Position numbers and translations under genes: made by a program. The notes beneath the pieces were generated by a model, which was not told where the DNA came from, did not search any database, and was given only the letters and a program-made list of their open reading frames with translations. A DNA stretch of 41,844 bases, from assembly GCA_002420005.1 (NCBI GenBank), contig DIHE01000043.1, positions 15,196 through 57,039 on the forward strand, given 5' to 3'. This document shows, in pieces, positions 15,792-23,993 of this stretch. How positions within the stretch are numbered: position 1 is the first letter of the stretch; each line of letters starts with the position of its first letter. The stretch comes from Holophagales bacterium UBA5704 (GTDB lineage Bacteria; Acidobacteriota; Thermoanaerobaculia; Multivoradales; UBA5704).

Positions 15792-18374
15792 ATGCGCGCG
15801 ACGTGGTGTTTCCTGTTCGTCACCGCCCTCCTCCCCCTCGGAGCGCAGCCGTCGGCCGGGGACGACCCGGTGCTGTGGCCGGAGGCGCAACGGTCCTTTT
15901 TCCAGGACGGTCCCGCCCTCCTGATGGCCGCGGAGCGGCGCTCGGAGCTGGCGGCGTTGTCCACCGAGGAGAGGGAGCGGGCGATCCAGGCCTTCCTGGC
16001 AACGGACCCGCTCCCCGAGACGCCGGAGAACGAGCTGGCCGAGGGGATCGCCCGGCGGCGGCGGATCGCCGACGCCGAGGTGGCCTCGCCGAGCGACGTC
16101 CGCTGGCGGCTCCTCTTCCTGAACGGCAAGCCGCTCGAAAAGCTGATCGTCGACTGCGGCCAGGCCTTCAAGCCCGTCGAGGTGTGGAGCTACCCGGCGC
16201 GCGGCATCGACGCCGCCACCGGCAAGCCGCTGGAGCGCAACCTCGTCCTCTACCGGTCGGGCGCGGGTGAGCCGTTCCGCCTCTGGCTGCCCACCGACGC
16301 CAAGCGGTCGCTCTACATCCCGCAGATGGAATACTGGCTCCAGCAGTGGGAGGAGCTGCGCGGGCGTATCGGCGCCGTGCGCTTCGACATCCAGACCTGC
16401 CGCGAGTCGGCTCTCGCGGTGGACCGCGCCACCGGCGTGCCCGGGCTGACCGGGGCCAAGCCGGGCAAGGGCTTCACGGTCAAGCCGATCGACAACGCGG
16501 AATTCCTCGCCGCGCCGCGCGACCTGGCACGGTGGGCGCAGGCGGCCTCCACCGCGCAGGCGCCGCCGGAGCTCCCCGCCGTGGCGCTCCGCTCGGTCGA
16601 GCTCGCCTTTCCGGAGCGCGACGGGGGACGCATCCGGATGGCCGCGCAGATCGCGGTGGATCCCGCGGGCCTCGTGCTCACCGCGCCCGAGCCCGCACCG
16701 GAAGCGGCTCCGGCCGCGGCCGGCGAGGCGGCCGAAAAGCCGCCGGCCCCCTCCGTCTACACCCTGGCGGTGCAGGCGGTTCTGGAGCAGGACGGCAAGC
16801 CGTTCGATGAATTCCGGATCCGCTACCGTGTCCCCGAGACGGAGGCCGACCCCCTCCTCCTGGCGATCGACCGCTCGGTGCGCCCCGGGCAGCCGTTCGT
16901 GCTGCGGTTGCGCATCACCGATGAACGGGGCGAGGCCGAGACCCGCCTGGCCCGCGGCTTCGTCGCCCCGGAGACACCCACCCCCGGCTTGACCGCCACG
17001 CCGGGGGCGACCGGCGAGCTGATGCCGGGCGACGTGGTGAAGGGCGCCGACGGGTTGATCCTCCTGCCGCCGCCGGCCGACGTGGTGCTCGGCCTCTGGC
17101 GCGCCGAGGCGATCGTCACCGGCGAGCGCATCCGCAAGGTCACCTTCCTGGTCGACGGCGTCGCCCAGCTTTCCCGCTCGGCGGCACCGTTCTCGGCCGA
17201 GGTCCGGCTGGCGCGGTTCCCCACCGAGCAGGTGGTGCGCGCCGAGGGGTTCGACGAGACCGGCGGGCTGGTCGCCGCGGACGAGGTGATCATCAACCAG
17301 CCGCGCGGTGCGCTCGGCGTGTGGATCACCGAGCCGCCCAAGGGGAAGCGGGTGACCGGGACGAAGGCGCTGGTCAAGGCCGAGGTGATGATCCCCGACG
17401 GCCGGCGCATCGAGGCCCTGGAGCTGCGGCTGAACGATCAGGTCGTCACCTCCCTCGCCAAGCCGCCCTGGCAGGCCGAGCTGACGCTGCCCGGCGACGA
17501 CGTGGTGTACGTCACCGCGGTGGCGGTGCTGGACGACGGGACGCGCGCCGAGGCGGTGCGCTTCCTGCGCGCGCCCGAGTACATGGAAGAGGTCGAGGTC
17601 AACCTGGTCGAGCTGTACGTGACGGTGACCGACCGCGGCAACCAGCTCGTCGGCGGCCTGACCCAGAACGATTTCGAGGTCCTCGAGCAGGGCAGGCGGC
17701 AGGAGATCGCCAAGTTCGAGCTGGTGGAGAATCGTCCCTTGACCGTCGGCATGCTGCTCGACACCTCGGGCTCCATGGCGCAGTCGCTGGCCCAGGCCCA
17801 GGATGCGGCGGCCGGCTTCCTGCGCAGCGTCGTGAAGCCGCGCGACAAGGCCTTCGCCGTCAGCTTCGCCTCGCGGACGCGCCTCGACATGCCGCCGACC
17901 GACGACGTCGAGGGCGTGGTGCTCGCCCTCTCCAACCTGCAGGCCGTGGGAGGCACCGCGCTCTACGACGCCATCATCCACAGCCTCTACTACTTCCGCG
18001 GCATGACCGGGCAGCGCGCGATGGTCCTGCTGTCGGACGGCGACGACAGCGCAAGCTGGTTCAAATACCAGGACGCCCTCGACTACGCGCGGCGCAGCGG
18101 CGTCGCCATCTACGCCATCGGCTACAACGTGCCGGCGCTCGGCGGTCTGCGCGGCAAGCTGGAAGAGCTCTCCCTGGAGACCGGGGGGCGGGTGTTCTAC
18201 GCCGACAAGGCGGAGGACCTGCCCGGCGTCTACGCCCAGATCGAGAGGGAGCTGCGCAGCCGCTACCTGCTGGTCTACAACGCCGCGGAGAGCAGCGCGA
18301 CCGGTGCCCGGGCGGTGGAGGTCAAGGTCAAAGGCGGCCACAAGACGCGGGTTTCGCGCGGAGTGTACCCATGA
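15792..18374 (+). CDS. Secreted VWFA-related Acidobacterial-domain protein with GWxTD-like N-terminus (paralog 1)
   Basis: The protein is about 860 residues. It starts with a signal peptide (MRATWCFLFVTALLPLGAQP). Residues ~40-130 resemble the GWxTD domain: LSTEERERAIQAFLATDPLP, ETPENELAEGIARRRRIADA and a degenerate VRWRLLFLNGKP, but the GWxTD motif itself is missing. The middle has beta-rich, Ig-like stretches. The C-terminal VWFA domain begins after VNLVELYVTVTDRGNQLVGG; the MIDAS site DTSGSM is near residue 656, with TALYDAI and MVLLSDGDDSA further on. This C-terminal domain is the VWFA-related Acidobacterial type, possibly an adhesion or metal-dependent binding module outside the cell. 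The ATG at 15792 is chosen over the GTG at 15774 because it starts the signal peptide. The stop overlaps the next gene by four bases. Confidence 0.85.
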   Translation: MRATWCFLFVTALLPLGAQPSAGDDPVLWPEAQRSFFQDGPALLMAAERRSELAALSTEERERAIQAFLATDPLPETPENELAEGIARRRRIADAEVASPSDVRWRLLFLNGKPLEKLIVDCGQAFKPVEVWSYPARGIDAATGKPLERNLVLYRSGAGEPFRLWLPTDAKRSLYIPQMEYWLQQWEELRGRIGAVRFDIQTCRESALAVDRATGVPGLTGAKPGKGFTVKPIDNAEFLAAPRDLARWAQAASTAQAPPELPAVALRSVELAFPERDGGRIRMAAQIAVDPAGLVLTAPEPAPEAAPAAAGEAAEKPPAPSVYTLAVQAVLEQDGKPFDEFRIRYRVPETEADPLLLAIDRSVRPGQPFVLRLRITDERGEAETRLARGFVAPETPTPGLTATPGATGELMPGDVVKGADGLILLPPPADVVLGLWRAEAIVTGERIRKVTFLVDGVAQLSRSAAPFSAEVRLARFPTEQVVRAEGFDETGGLVAADEVIINQPRGALGVWITEPPKGKRVTGTKALVKAEVMIPDGRRIEALELRLNDQVVTSLAKPPWQAELTLPGDDVVYVTAVAVLDDGTRAEAVRFLRAPEYMEEVEVNLVELYVTVTDRGNQLVGGLTQNDFEVLEQGRRQEIAKFELVENRPLTVGMLLDTSGSMAQSLAQAQDAAAGFLRSVVKPRDKAFAVSFASRTRLDMPPTDDVEGVVLALSNLQAVGGTALYDAIIHSLYYFRGMTGQRAMVLLSDGDDSASWFKYQDALDYARRSGVAIYAIGYNVPALGGLRGKLEELSLETGGRVFYADKAEDLPGVYAQIERELRSRYLLVYNAAESSATGARAVEVKVKGGHKTRVSRGVYP

Positions 18375-20920
18375 GAACAGCTCTGGCGTGCGCCGCTCTT
18401 CTCCTCTGCGCCGTGCCGGCGGTGGCGGTGGAGGCCGATCCACTCTTCTGGCCGGAAGAGCAACGGGCGTTCTGGCAGGACGGTCCCGGGTGGTTGTTGA
18501 CCGAAGAACAGCGGGCGGCCTTCCTGGCCCTGGACGAAGCCGGGCGCGCGGCGTTCCTGCAGGGCTTCCTGGACCGTGACCCGATTCCGGAGACGGCGGA
18601 GAACGAGCTGCGCGAAGGGATCGCCCGCCGCCTGCGCCTCGCGGCGCTGGAGAGCGGGACACCGCTCGACGTCCGCGCCCGGCTCCTCTTCCTCCAGGGG
18701 CCGCCTTTGGCGCGCGAGGTGATCGACTGCGGGGTGTTCAAGCCGCTGGAGCTGTGGTCCTACGGCGCCACACCGGAGACGGCGCGCCCGCTCGTCCTCT
18801 ACCGGCCGGGCGCCTCCGAGCCGTTCCGCCTCTGGGTGCCGCTGGATTCGAAGAAATCTCTCTACACCGCGGAGGCGCTGCGCTGGGTCGAGGACTTCGA
18901 CGAGCTGCGCCTGCGCGGCAAGCGGATCGACCGGATCTACTGTCCGGACGCCAAGAAGGTCGATGCGGCCACCGGGGTCGTCGGCCTGCGCGGCGTGGTC
19001 GTCGCGAGCATCGAGAAGATCGGGCCGGACGGCACCATCGATCCCTCCAAAGGGAAGGACTACTACTGGGCACGCCCGAAGAACCGCGCCGCCTTCCTGG
19101 GTCCCCCGGCGGATCTCGCCGCCTGGGCACGGGCCGCCGCGGCGACCCGTCTCCCGCCCGCAGCCGGCACCCTGGAAGTCGCCGGCCTGGACCTCGACTT
19201 CCCCTACCGCGCAGGGCAGCGCTTGATGGCCCGCGGCATCGTCGCCGTCCACGGCACCGGCCTGGTGGCGGCGGAGGTGGAAGGCACGCCGCGCCTCCGG
19301 TTGCGGCTCGAAGGCCTGCTCGAACGGGACGGCCAGATCTTCGAGACCTTCCGCGTCCGCTACCGGGTCCCCGTCCCCGCCGGCGGTGCGGCGGTCCCGC
19401 TCGTCTTCGAGGCGGCGCTGCGCCCCGGCCAGAGATTCCTCCTGCGCCTGCGGGTGGTCGACGAAGGGAGCGAGGCGCAGGCGGTGCTGGCGCGGAGCCT
19501 CGCGGTGCCGTCCGATCCGGTGTCCCGCCTGGGGGCGCTGGTGGAAGGTGCGGCGCCGGGGGAGGCCTTGCCCCCGGGGCTCGGCCGGCGCGATTCCCTG
19601 CTCCTGCTCCCTCCGGTCGGCGAGGTGTTGATCGGTGCCTGGCGCGCCGAAGCGCTGGTGGCCGGGGATCGCATCCAGAAAGTGGTGTTCCTGGTCGACG
19701 GCCAGCCGCAGCTCACGCGCACCCTGGCGCCGTTCTCGGCCGAGGTCCGGCTCGATCCCTTCCCGCGGGAGCAGGTGGTGCGGGCCGAAGGGTATGACGC
19801 GAACGGCGAGCTGGTCGCCGCCGACCAGGTGGTGCTCAATCAGGCGCGCGGCACCTTCCGGGTGACCCTCGAAGAGCCGCGCCGCGGCTCCCGCTCGACC
19901 GGCCGGGTCACCGCCCGCGCCGACGTGGTGGTCCCCGAGGAACAGTCCGTCGCCTGGGTCGAGTTCAAGGTCAACGACGCCCCGGTGGCGCGGCTCACCG
20001 AGCCGCCCTGGCAAACGCCGATCGACGTGCCGCCGGGAGAGGACACCGCGTGGGTGTCGGTGACCGCGCGCCTGGAGGATGGTGCCGAGACCGAGGACGT
20101 CCGCTTCCTGCGCGCTCCCGCCAACCTGGAGGAGATGGACGTCGACCTGGTGGAGCTGTACGCCGCGGTGACCGACGGCTCGGGCCGTTTCCTCCGCGGC
20201 CTGGAGGCGAAGGACTTCGAGGTCCTGGAAGACGGCCGGCCGCAGACGCTCGCGCGTTTCGAGATGGTCGAAACCTTCCCGATCACCCTGGGCTTCATCG
20301 TGGACACCTCGACCTCCATGGCCGACGCCCTGGTGGAGTCGCAGCGTGCCGCTGCCTCCTTGTTGTCCCAGCTGATGACCCCGCAGGACCGCGCCTTCGC
20401 GGTGGGCTTCGCGCGCTTTCCCTACGTGGTCATCTCGCCGACCGACGACGCGGCCGGGGTCGCCCGGGCCCTGGAGGGGTTGCAGGCGATGGGGAGCACG
20501 GCGTACTACGACGCGCTGATCACCGGCCTCTACTACTTCCGCAACACCAAGGGGCAGCGCGCGATGATCGTGCTCACCGACGGCGAGGACACGGCGAGCC
20601 GGTCGTCCTGGGAGCAGGCCCTGGAGTACACCAAGCGCAGCGGCGTGGTGGTCTACCCCATCGGGCTCGGCGTCGGCGTCCTCAGCCTGAGCGCCCGCTC
20701 CAAGCTGGAGGCGCTGGCCGAGGCGACCGGCGGCCGGGCCTTCTTCATCCGGGAAGCGACCGAGCTGGGCGCGGTGTACAGCCAGATCGAGGACGAGCTG
20801 CGCAGCCGCTACTACCTGGCGTTCAACTCCAACCGCAAGGAAGACGCCGCCGGTTTCCGCCCGATCGTGGTCAAGGCCGGCAAGGGCAAGGTGCGGGCGG
20901 CGCGCGGGTATTATCCGTAG
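18371..20920 (+). CDS. Secreted VWFA-related Acidobacterial-domain protein with GWxTD-like N-terminus (paralog 2)
   Basis: An 849-residue paralog of the preceding gene with the same order. A signal peptide (MRTALACAALLLCAVPAVAV) is followed by a GWxTD-like region (DRDPIPETAENELREGIARR, VRARLLFLQGPPL), a middle section, and a C-terminal VWFA domain with MIDAS DTSTSM near residue 644, GSTAYYDALITGLYYFRN and MIVLTDGEDTA. The ATG overlaps the upstream stop as ATGA, so translation is probably coupled. The longer open frame upstream of 18371 is antisense or shadow sequence inside paralog 1. The two arose by tandem duplication and have diverged strongly in the middle but keep the MIDAS. They may form a surface complex or heterodimer (inference). 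Confidence 0.85.
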   Translation: MRTALACAALLLCAVPAVAVEADPLFWPEEQRAFWQDGPGWLLTEEQRAAFLALDEAGRAAFLQGFLDRDPIPETAENELREGIARRLRLAALESGTPLDVRARLLFLQGPPLAREVIDCGVFKPLELWSYGATPETARPLVLYRPGASEPFRLWVPLDSKKSLYTAEALRWVEDFDELRLRGKRIDRIYCPDAKKVDAATGVVGLRGVVVASIEKIGPDGTIDPSKGKDYYWARPKNRAAFLGPPADLAAWARAAAATRLPPAAGTLEVAGLDLDFPYRAGQRLMARGIVAVHGTGLVAAEVEGTPRLRLRLEGLLERDGQIFETFRVRYRVPVPAGGAAVPLVFEAALRPGQRFLLRLRVVDEGSEAQAVLARSLAVPSDPVSRLGALVEGAAPGEALPPGLGRRDSLLLLPPVGEVLIGAWRAEALVAGDRIQKVVFLVDGQPQLTRTLAPFSAEVRLDPFPREQVVRAEGYDANGELVAADQVVLNQARGTFRVTLEEPRRGSRSTGRVTARADVVVPEEQSVAWVEFKVNDAPVARLTEPPWQTPIDVPPGEDTAWVSVTARLEDGAETEDVRFLRAPANLEEMDVDLVELYAAVTDGSGRFLRGLEAKDFEVLEDGRPQTLARFEMVETFPITLGFIVDTSTSMADALVESQRAAASLLSQLMTPQDRAFAVGFARFPYVVISPTDDAAGVARALEGLQAMGSTAYYDALITGLYYFRNTKGQRAMIVLTDGEDTASRSSWEQALEYTKRSGVVVYPIGLGVGVLSLSARSKLEALAEATGGRAFFIREATELGAVYSQIEDELRSRYYLAFNSNRKEDAAGFRPIVVKAGKGKVRAARGYYP

Positions 20921-20940
20921 GGGGCCGCCGGGCGCGGCGT

Positions 20941-21026
20941 TCAAGGACGCCAAGGACAACCAAGGACAACAAGGGCTGTGGCTCCTGGGTCCTTGCCGTC
21001 CTTGGCGACCTTATGGTCCTTTGTCT
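20941..21026. repeat. CAAGGAC-type intergenic inverted repeat (copy 2)
   Basis: CGCCAAGGAC (20948-20957) pairs perfectly with GTCCTTGGCG (20998-21007), and an inner CAAGGAC (20961-20967) pairs with GTCCTTG (20989-20995). The unit structure matches the element at 9553-9636. It sits between the VWFA pair and the rhomboid gene and may terminate the VWFA transcript. Confidence 0.7.
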
Positions 21027-21035
21027 TTTTCCGGT

Positions 21036-21041
21036 TACCAT
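21036..21041 (+). promoter_or_regulatory. TACCAT -10-like element six bases before the rhomboid start
   Basis: TACCAT is followed by six bases and the ATG at 21048, with no Shine-Dalgarno. The spacing predicts a leaderless transcript. No -35 is convincing. Confidence 0.4.
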
Positions 21042-21047
21042 CCTCGC

Positions 21048-21632
21048 ATGCGCCTGCTGCAGACCCCGGTGACCGCCCTTCTTCTCGCCGCCATCGCCGT
21101 CCTGTTTCTGGTCGAGACCTGGGCGGGCGGCTCGACCAGCACGCAGGTTCTTCTCGCCTTGGGGGCCAATCACCCGGAATCGGTGCTCGGCGCCGGGCAG
21201 TGGTGGCGCCTGGTCGCCAGCATGTTCCTGCACATCGGGATCGTCCATCTGCTGCTGAACGGCTGGGCTCTCTTCCAGCTCGGCGGGCTCTTCGAATCGG
21301 TCATGGGGTCGTTCGCCTTGCTGCTCGTCTACTTCGTGAGCGGCGTGGCGGGCTCGCTGGCGAGCCTCTGGTGGATGCAGCCGCAGGGGCTCTCCGCCGG
21401 CGCGTCGGGCGCGATCTTCGGCGTGCTCGGCGCCTTGATCGGGTTTCTCTTCCGCCACCGCGACCGCCTGACCCCGGCGGCCAGGAGCCTGCTCAGCCAG
21501 CTCCTGGGGTGGGCGGGGATCAACGTCGTCTTCGGCTTCATCACGCCCGGCATCGACAACGCCGCCCACCTGGGGGGCTGCGCGGCGGGTCTGCTTCTCG
21601 GGCTCGTCCTTCGAGAGCGCCGGCCGATCTGA
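21048..21632 (+). CDS. Rhomboid family intramembrane serine protease
   Basis: A 194-residue membrane protein with about six hydrophobic segments. The catalytic serine is in GLSAGASGAIFGVLGALIG (about residue 125), the catalytic histidine in NAAHLGGCAAGLLLG (about 175), and the conserved HxxxN appears as HIGIVHLLLNGWALFQLGG (about 65-80) after QWWRLVASMFLH. It should cleave single-pass membrane substrates within the membrane. The ATG at 21048 is chosen over a TTG at 21021, which falls within the repeat region. Its substrate is unknown. An unknown cytosolic protein and xseAB follow in the same direction. Confidence 0.93.
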   Translation: MRLLQTPVTALLLAAIAVLFLVETWAGGSTSTQVLLALGANHPESVLGAGQWWRLVASMFLHIGIVHLLLNGWALFQLGGLFESVMGSFALLLVYFVSGVAGSLASLWWMQPQGLSAGASGAIFGVLGALIGFLFRHRDRLTPAARSLLSQLLGWAGINVVFGFITPGIDNAAHLGGCAAGLLLGLVLRERRPI

Positions 21633-21706
21633 TAGAGTAAAAAATTCCGGGTCGTCCGCGCCTTCGCGTGGAGATCCATCCCCTCGTACCCTGGGAGGCC
21701 CGTTTC

Positions 21707-22258
21707 ATGGCAGCACGACGGATGATCAACCGTCTCTATTACTTCACGATCGAGGATGAGAGCATCCTCGCCGAGTCCTTCGCCCAGTTGGAGAAGGAAG
21801 TCTACGCCATCAGCTACAAGGTGGTGGGGACCGAGGACGTCTTCGTCACCACCAGCGAGACCAAGGACGCCCTGGATCGCCACGACTTCCCCTACAACCT
21901 GCTGGCCGAGGAGGACGGGGCGCGCGTCTCCGTCTACCACTCGCCGCTGTCGCGCGAGGAGCTGGCCGACTATGAGGACGCCGTCAAGGCCCTGGCCCTC
22001 GCCTGGCGGGCGATCGCGGTGGCCTGCGTGGGGGTCAACGGCGAGTCCAACCTCGGATTCGATCTGAGCAGCAACGGCGCCAAGAGCTACACCTACTTCA
22101 CCGCTCCCGCCGGCCACACCTTCATCTGGCGCCTGTTCCGCGAGCGCGAGGAGGCCGTCGAGTTCCTGACCAAGCTGACGGCGGGCGACAAGAAGGCCAT
22201 CGAGTGGGCGGAGTCGATTCCCCTGGCCTCCTCGAAAGAGCTCAAGTCGTACCACTGA
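21707..22258 (+). CDS. Conserved-looking hypothetical protein upstream of xseA
   Basis: I do not recognise this 183-residue protein. It has no signal peptide or membrane segment and is acidic overall. Segments that look constrained are MINRLYYFTIEDESILAESF, ISYKVVGTEDVFVTTSETKD, FPYNLLAEEDGARVSVYHS, GVNGESNLGFDLSS, and YFTAPAGHTFIWRLFRERE. The pattern of alternating strands and helices suggests a small globular cytosolic protein. The ATG at 21707 is preceded by GGGAGG at nine bases; an in-frame GTG at 21668 would add 13 residues with no such site. It ends seven bases before xseA and is likely co-transcribed with it, so a link to DNA repair or processing is possible but not shown. Confidence 0.75.
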   Translation: MAARRMINRLYYFTIEDESILAESFAQLEKEVYAISYKVVGTEDVFVTTSETKDALDRHDFPYNLLAEEDGARVSVYHSPLSREELADYEDAVKALALAWRAIAVACVGVNGESNLGFDLSSNGAKSYTYFTAPAGHTFIWRLFREREEAVEFLTKLTAGDKKAIEWAESIPLASSKELKSYH

Positions 22259-22265
22259 GATCCGC

Positions 22266-23639
22266 GTGAACAGTCCTTTCTCCCTGCTCGAGCCGACGTA
22301 TGGCGTGGCTCAGCTCTGCGGCGAGATCCGCGACCTCCTGGGCCAGGCCTTCCCGGCGGTCTGGGTGGCGGGGGAGGCGCAGCGCGTCCGGCCGAGCGCG
22401 CGCGGGCACCTCTATCTGGAGCTGGTGGAGAAGGGGGAGCGCGACGAGATCGTCGGCAAGCTTGATGCGGTCGTGTGGAAGACCGACTGGCTGCGGGTGC
22501 AGCGCGCGCTCGCCGCCACCGGCCAGAAGCTCGGCGACGGGATGCAGATCCGTTGCCGCGGCAGCCTCGACTTCTATGGACCCGGCGGCCGGCTGCAGCT
22601 CTGCATCCGCGAGATCGATCCCACCTTCACCCTGGGGATGCTGGAGATCCGGCGGCGGGAGACCCTGGCCGCCCTGCAGGCGGCGGGTCTGCTGGAGCGC
22701 AACCGTGCCTTGCCGCTCGCCGAGCTGCCGTTCACCGTCGCCCTCATCACCTCGCACGGCAGCGCGGCGTACCACGACTTCCTGTCCGGCCTCACCGAGA
22801 GCGGGTACGGCTTCCGGGTCCTCTTCGTCCATGCCGCGGTGCAGGGGCGCGAAGCGGAGCGGGAGGTGGTCTCGGCCCTCGCCGCGCTCGGCGGGCTCGC
22901 CCTCGACTGCGCGGTGCTGATCCGCGGCGGCGGCTCGCGCAGCGATCTGGCCGTCTTCGACAGCCGGGCCATCGCCGAGGCCATCGCGCGGGCGCCGTTT
23001 CCGGTGCTCACCGGGCTCGGGCACGAGATCGACACCTCGATCGCCGACCAGGTGGCGCACACCACCTTCAAGACCCCCACCAAGGTCGCCGAGTTCCTGG
23101 TGGAGCGCATCGCCCGCCAGGAGGCGGAGGTGGACGGGCTGCATCGGCGCCTGCGGCGGGAGGCGGAAGAGCCGTTGCGCACCGCCCGCGAGGCGTTGGG
23201 GCGGGCGGAGCGCGGCGTCGAGCTGGCGCGGCTGCGCCTCGCCGCGGCCGGCCGGCGGATCGAGGAGACCGCCCGTGCCCTCGGCCGCCTCGGCCGCAAC
23301 GCGCTGCGCCGGGCCGAGCGGCAGGGGGACGAGCTGCGCATCCGCCTGGTCGGCCAGGCGCCGCGCCAGGTGGAGGCGGGCGAGCGCGAGCGCCGCCGTC
23401 TCGGAGAGCGGCTCACCGTGTCGGCGCGCGGGCGGTTGCGCGAGACCGCCGTCAAGCTCCAGGGCACGGAGCGCCTCTGCGCCCAGCTCGCGCCGGAGCG
23501 GCCGCTGCAGCGCGGCTACAGCATCACCCGTACCGCCGCGGGCGCCGTCGTACGGCACCCCGGCCAGGTGGCGGCCGGAGAGATCGTCGTCACCCGGCTC
23601 TCGGAAGGGAGCCTGATCAGTCGAGTGGAGGAGCCATGA
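22266..23639 (+). CDS. xseA: Exodeoxyribonuclease VII large subunit
   Basis: This is the catalytic subunit of the ATP-independent exonuclease that degrades single-stranded DNA to oligonucleotides (cytosol). The 457 residues start with an OB-fold N-terminal domain (VAQLCGEIRDLLGQAFPAVW, GEAQRVRPSARGHLYLEL). The nuclease core has ALITSHGSAAYHDFLSGL (about 160), VLIRGGGSRSDLAVFDSRA (about 218) and PVLTGLGHEIDTSIAD (about 247). A long charged helical region follows (about 280-410), then LQRGYSITR near the C-terminus. The GTG at 22266 is the only start that gives the full OB fold. It overlaps xseB by four bases, consistent with coupled synthesis of the two subunits. Confidence 0.95.
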   Translation: MNSPFSLLEPTYGVAQLCGEIRDLLGQAFPAVWVAGEAQRVRPSARGHLYLELVEKGERDEIVGKLDAVVWKTDWLRVQRALAATGQKLGDGMQIRCRGSLDFYGPGGRLQLCIREIDPTFTLGMLEIRRRETLAALQAAGLLERNRALPLAELPFTVALITSHGSAAYHDFLSGLTESGYGFRVLFVHAAVQGREAEREVVSALAALGGLALDCAVLIRGGGSRSDLAVFDSRAIAEAIARAPFPVLTGLGHEIDTSIADQVAHTTFKTPTKVAEFLVERIARQEAEVDGLHRRLRREAEEPLRTAREALGRAERGVELARLRLAAAGRRIEETARALGRLGRNALRRAERQGDELRIRLVGQAPRQVEAGERERRRLGERLTVSARGRLRETAVKLQGTERLCAQLAPERPLQRGYSITRTAAGAVVRHPGQVAAGEIVVTRLSEGSLISRVEEP

Positions 23640-23866
23640 GCGAGACGCAGACCACCCCCGAGACCGAGGCCCCGAGCTTCCGGGCCGCCATGGACGAGCT
23701 CGAAGGCATCCTCGAACGGATCGAAGGCGAGGACGTCGACATCGACCGTCTCGCCGAAGAGCTCCGCCGCGCCGCCTGGCTCCTGGAGCTCTGCCGCGGC
23801 AAGATCCGCAAGGCCGAGGTCGAGGTCACCCAGATCGTCCAGAGCCTGGAGAAGGGCGAGGAGTAG
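23636..23866 (+). CDS. xseB: Exodeoxyribonuclease VII small subunit
   Basis: A 76-residue protein whose core FRAAMDELEGILERIEGEDV followed by DIDRLAEELRRAAWLLELC and KAEVEVTQIVQSLE is the two-helix XseB fold that binds the coiled-coil arms of XseA. The ATG overlaps the xseA stop (ATGA), and GAGGAG precedes it. Length and position are normal. A CCGGGGCACCGGG segment followed by six T starts within 10 bases of the stop and may terminate the operon. Confidence 0.93.
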   Translation: MSETQTTPETEAPSFRAAMDELEGILERIEGEDVDIDRLAEELRRAAWLLELCRGKIRKAEVEVTQIVQSLEKGEE

Positions 23867-23993
23867 ACCGGGGCACCGGGCGACTTTTTTCGGGCAGTTT
23901 TGGGGAGAAGTGTAAGAATCGACCCTCGTTTTCCGACTTTCTATGGGTGCATTGTGCCGGCTTCGGCCGGACGGACCCACGGAGAACGAATCG

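Noticed and set aside
17321..18370. 350-codon N-terminal extension of the second VWFA protein
   Set aside because: It is an alternative frame of the first VWFA gene; the signal peptide starts at 18371.
23869..23892. Classical terminator after xseB
   Set aside because: Six T follow a CCGG-loop-CCGG, but the stem is only about four bases, so it was mentioned with xseB and not listed separately.
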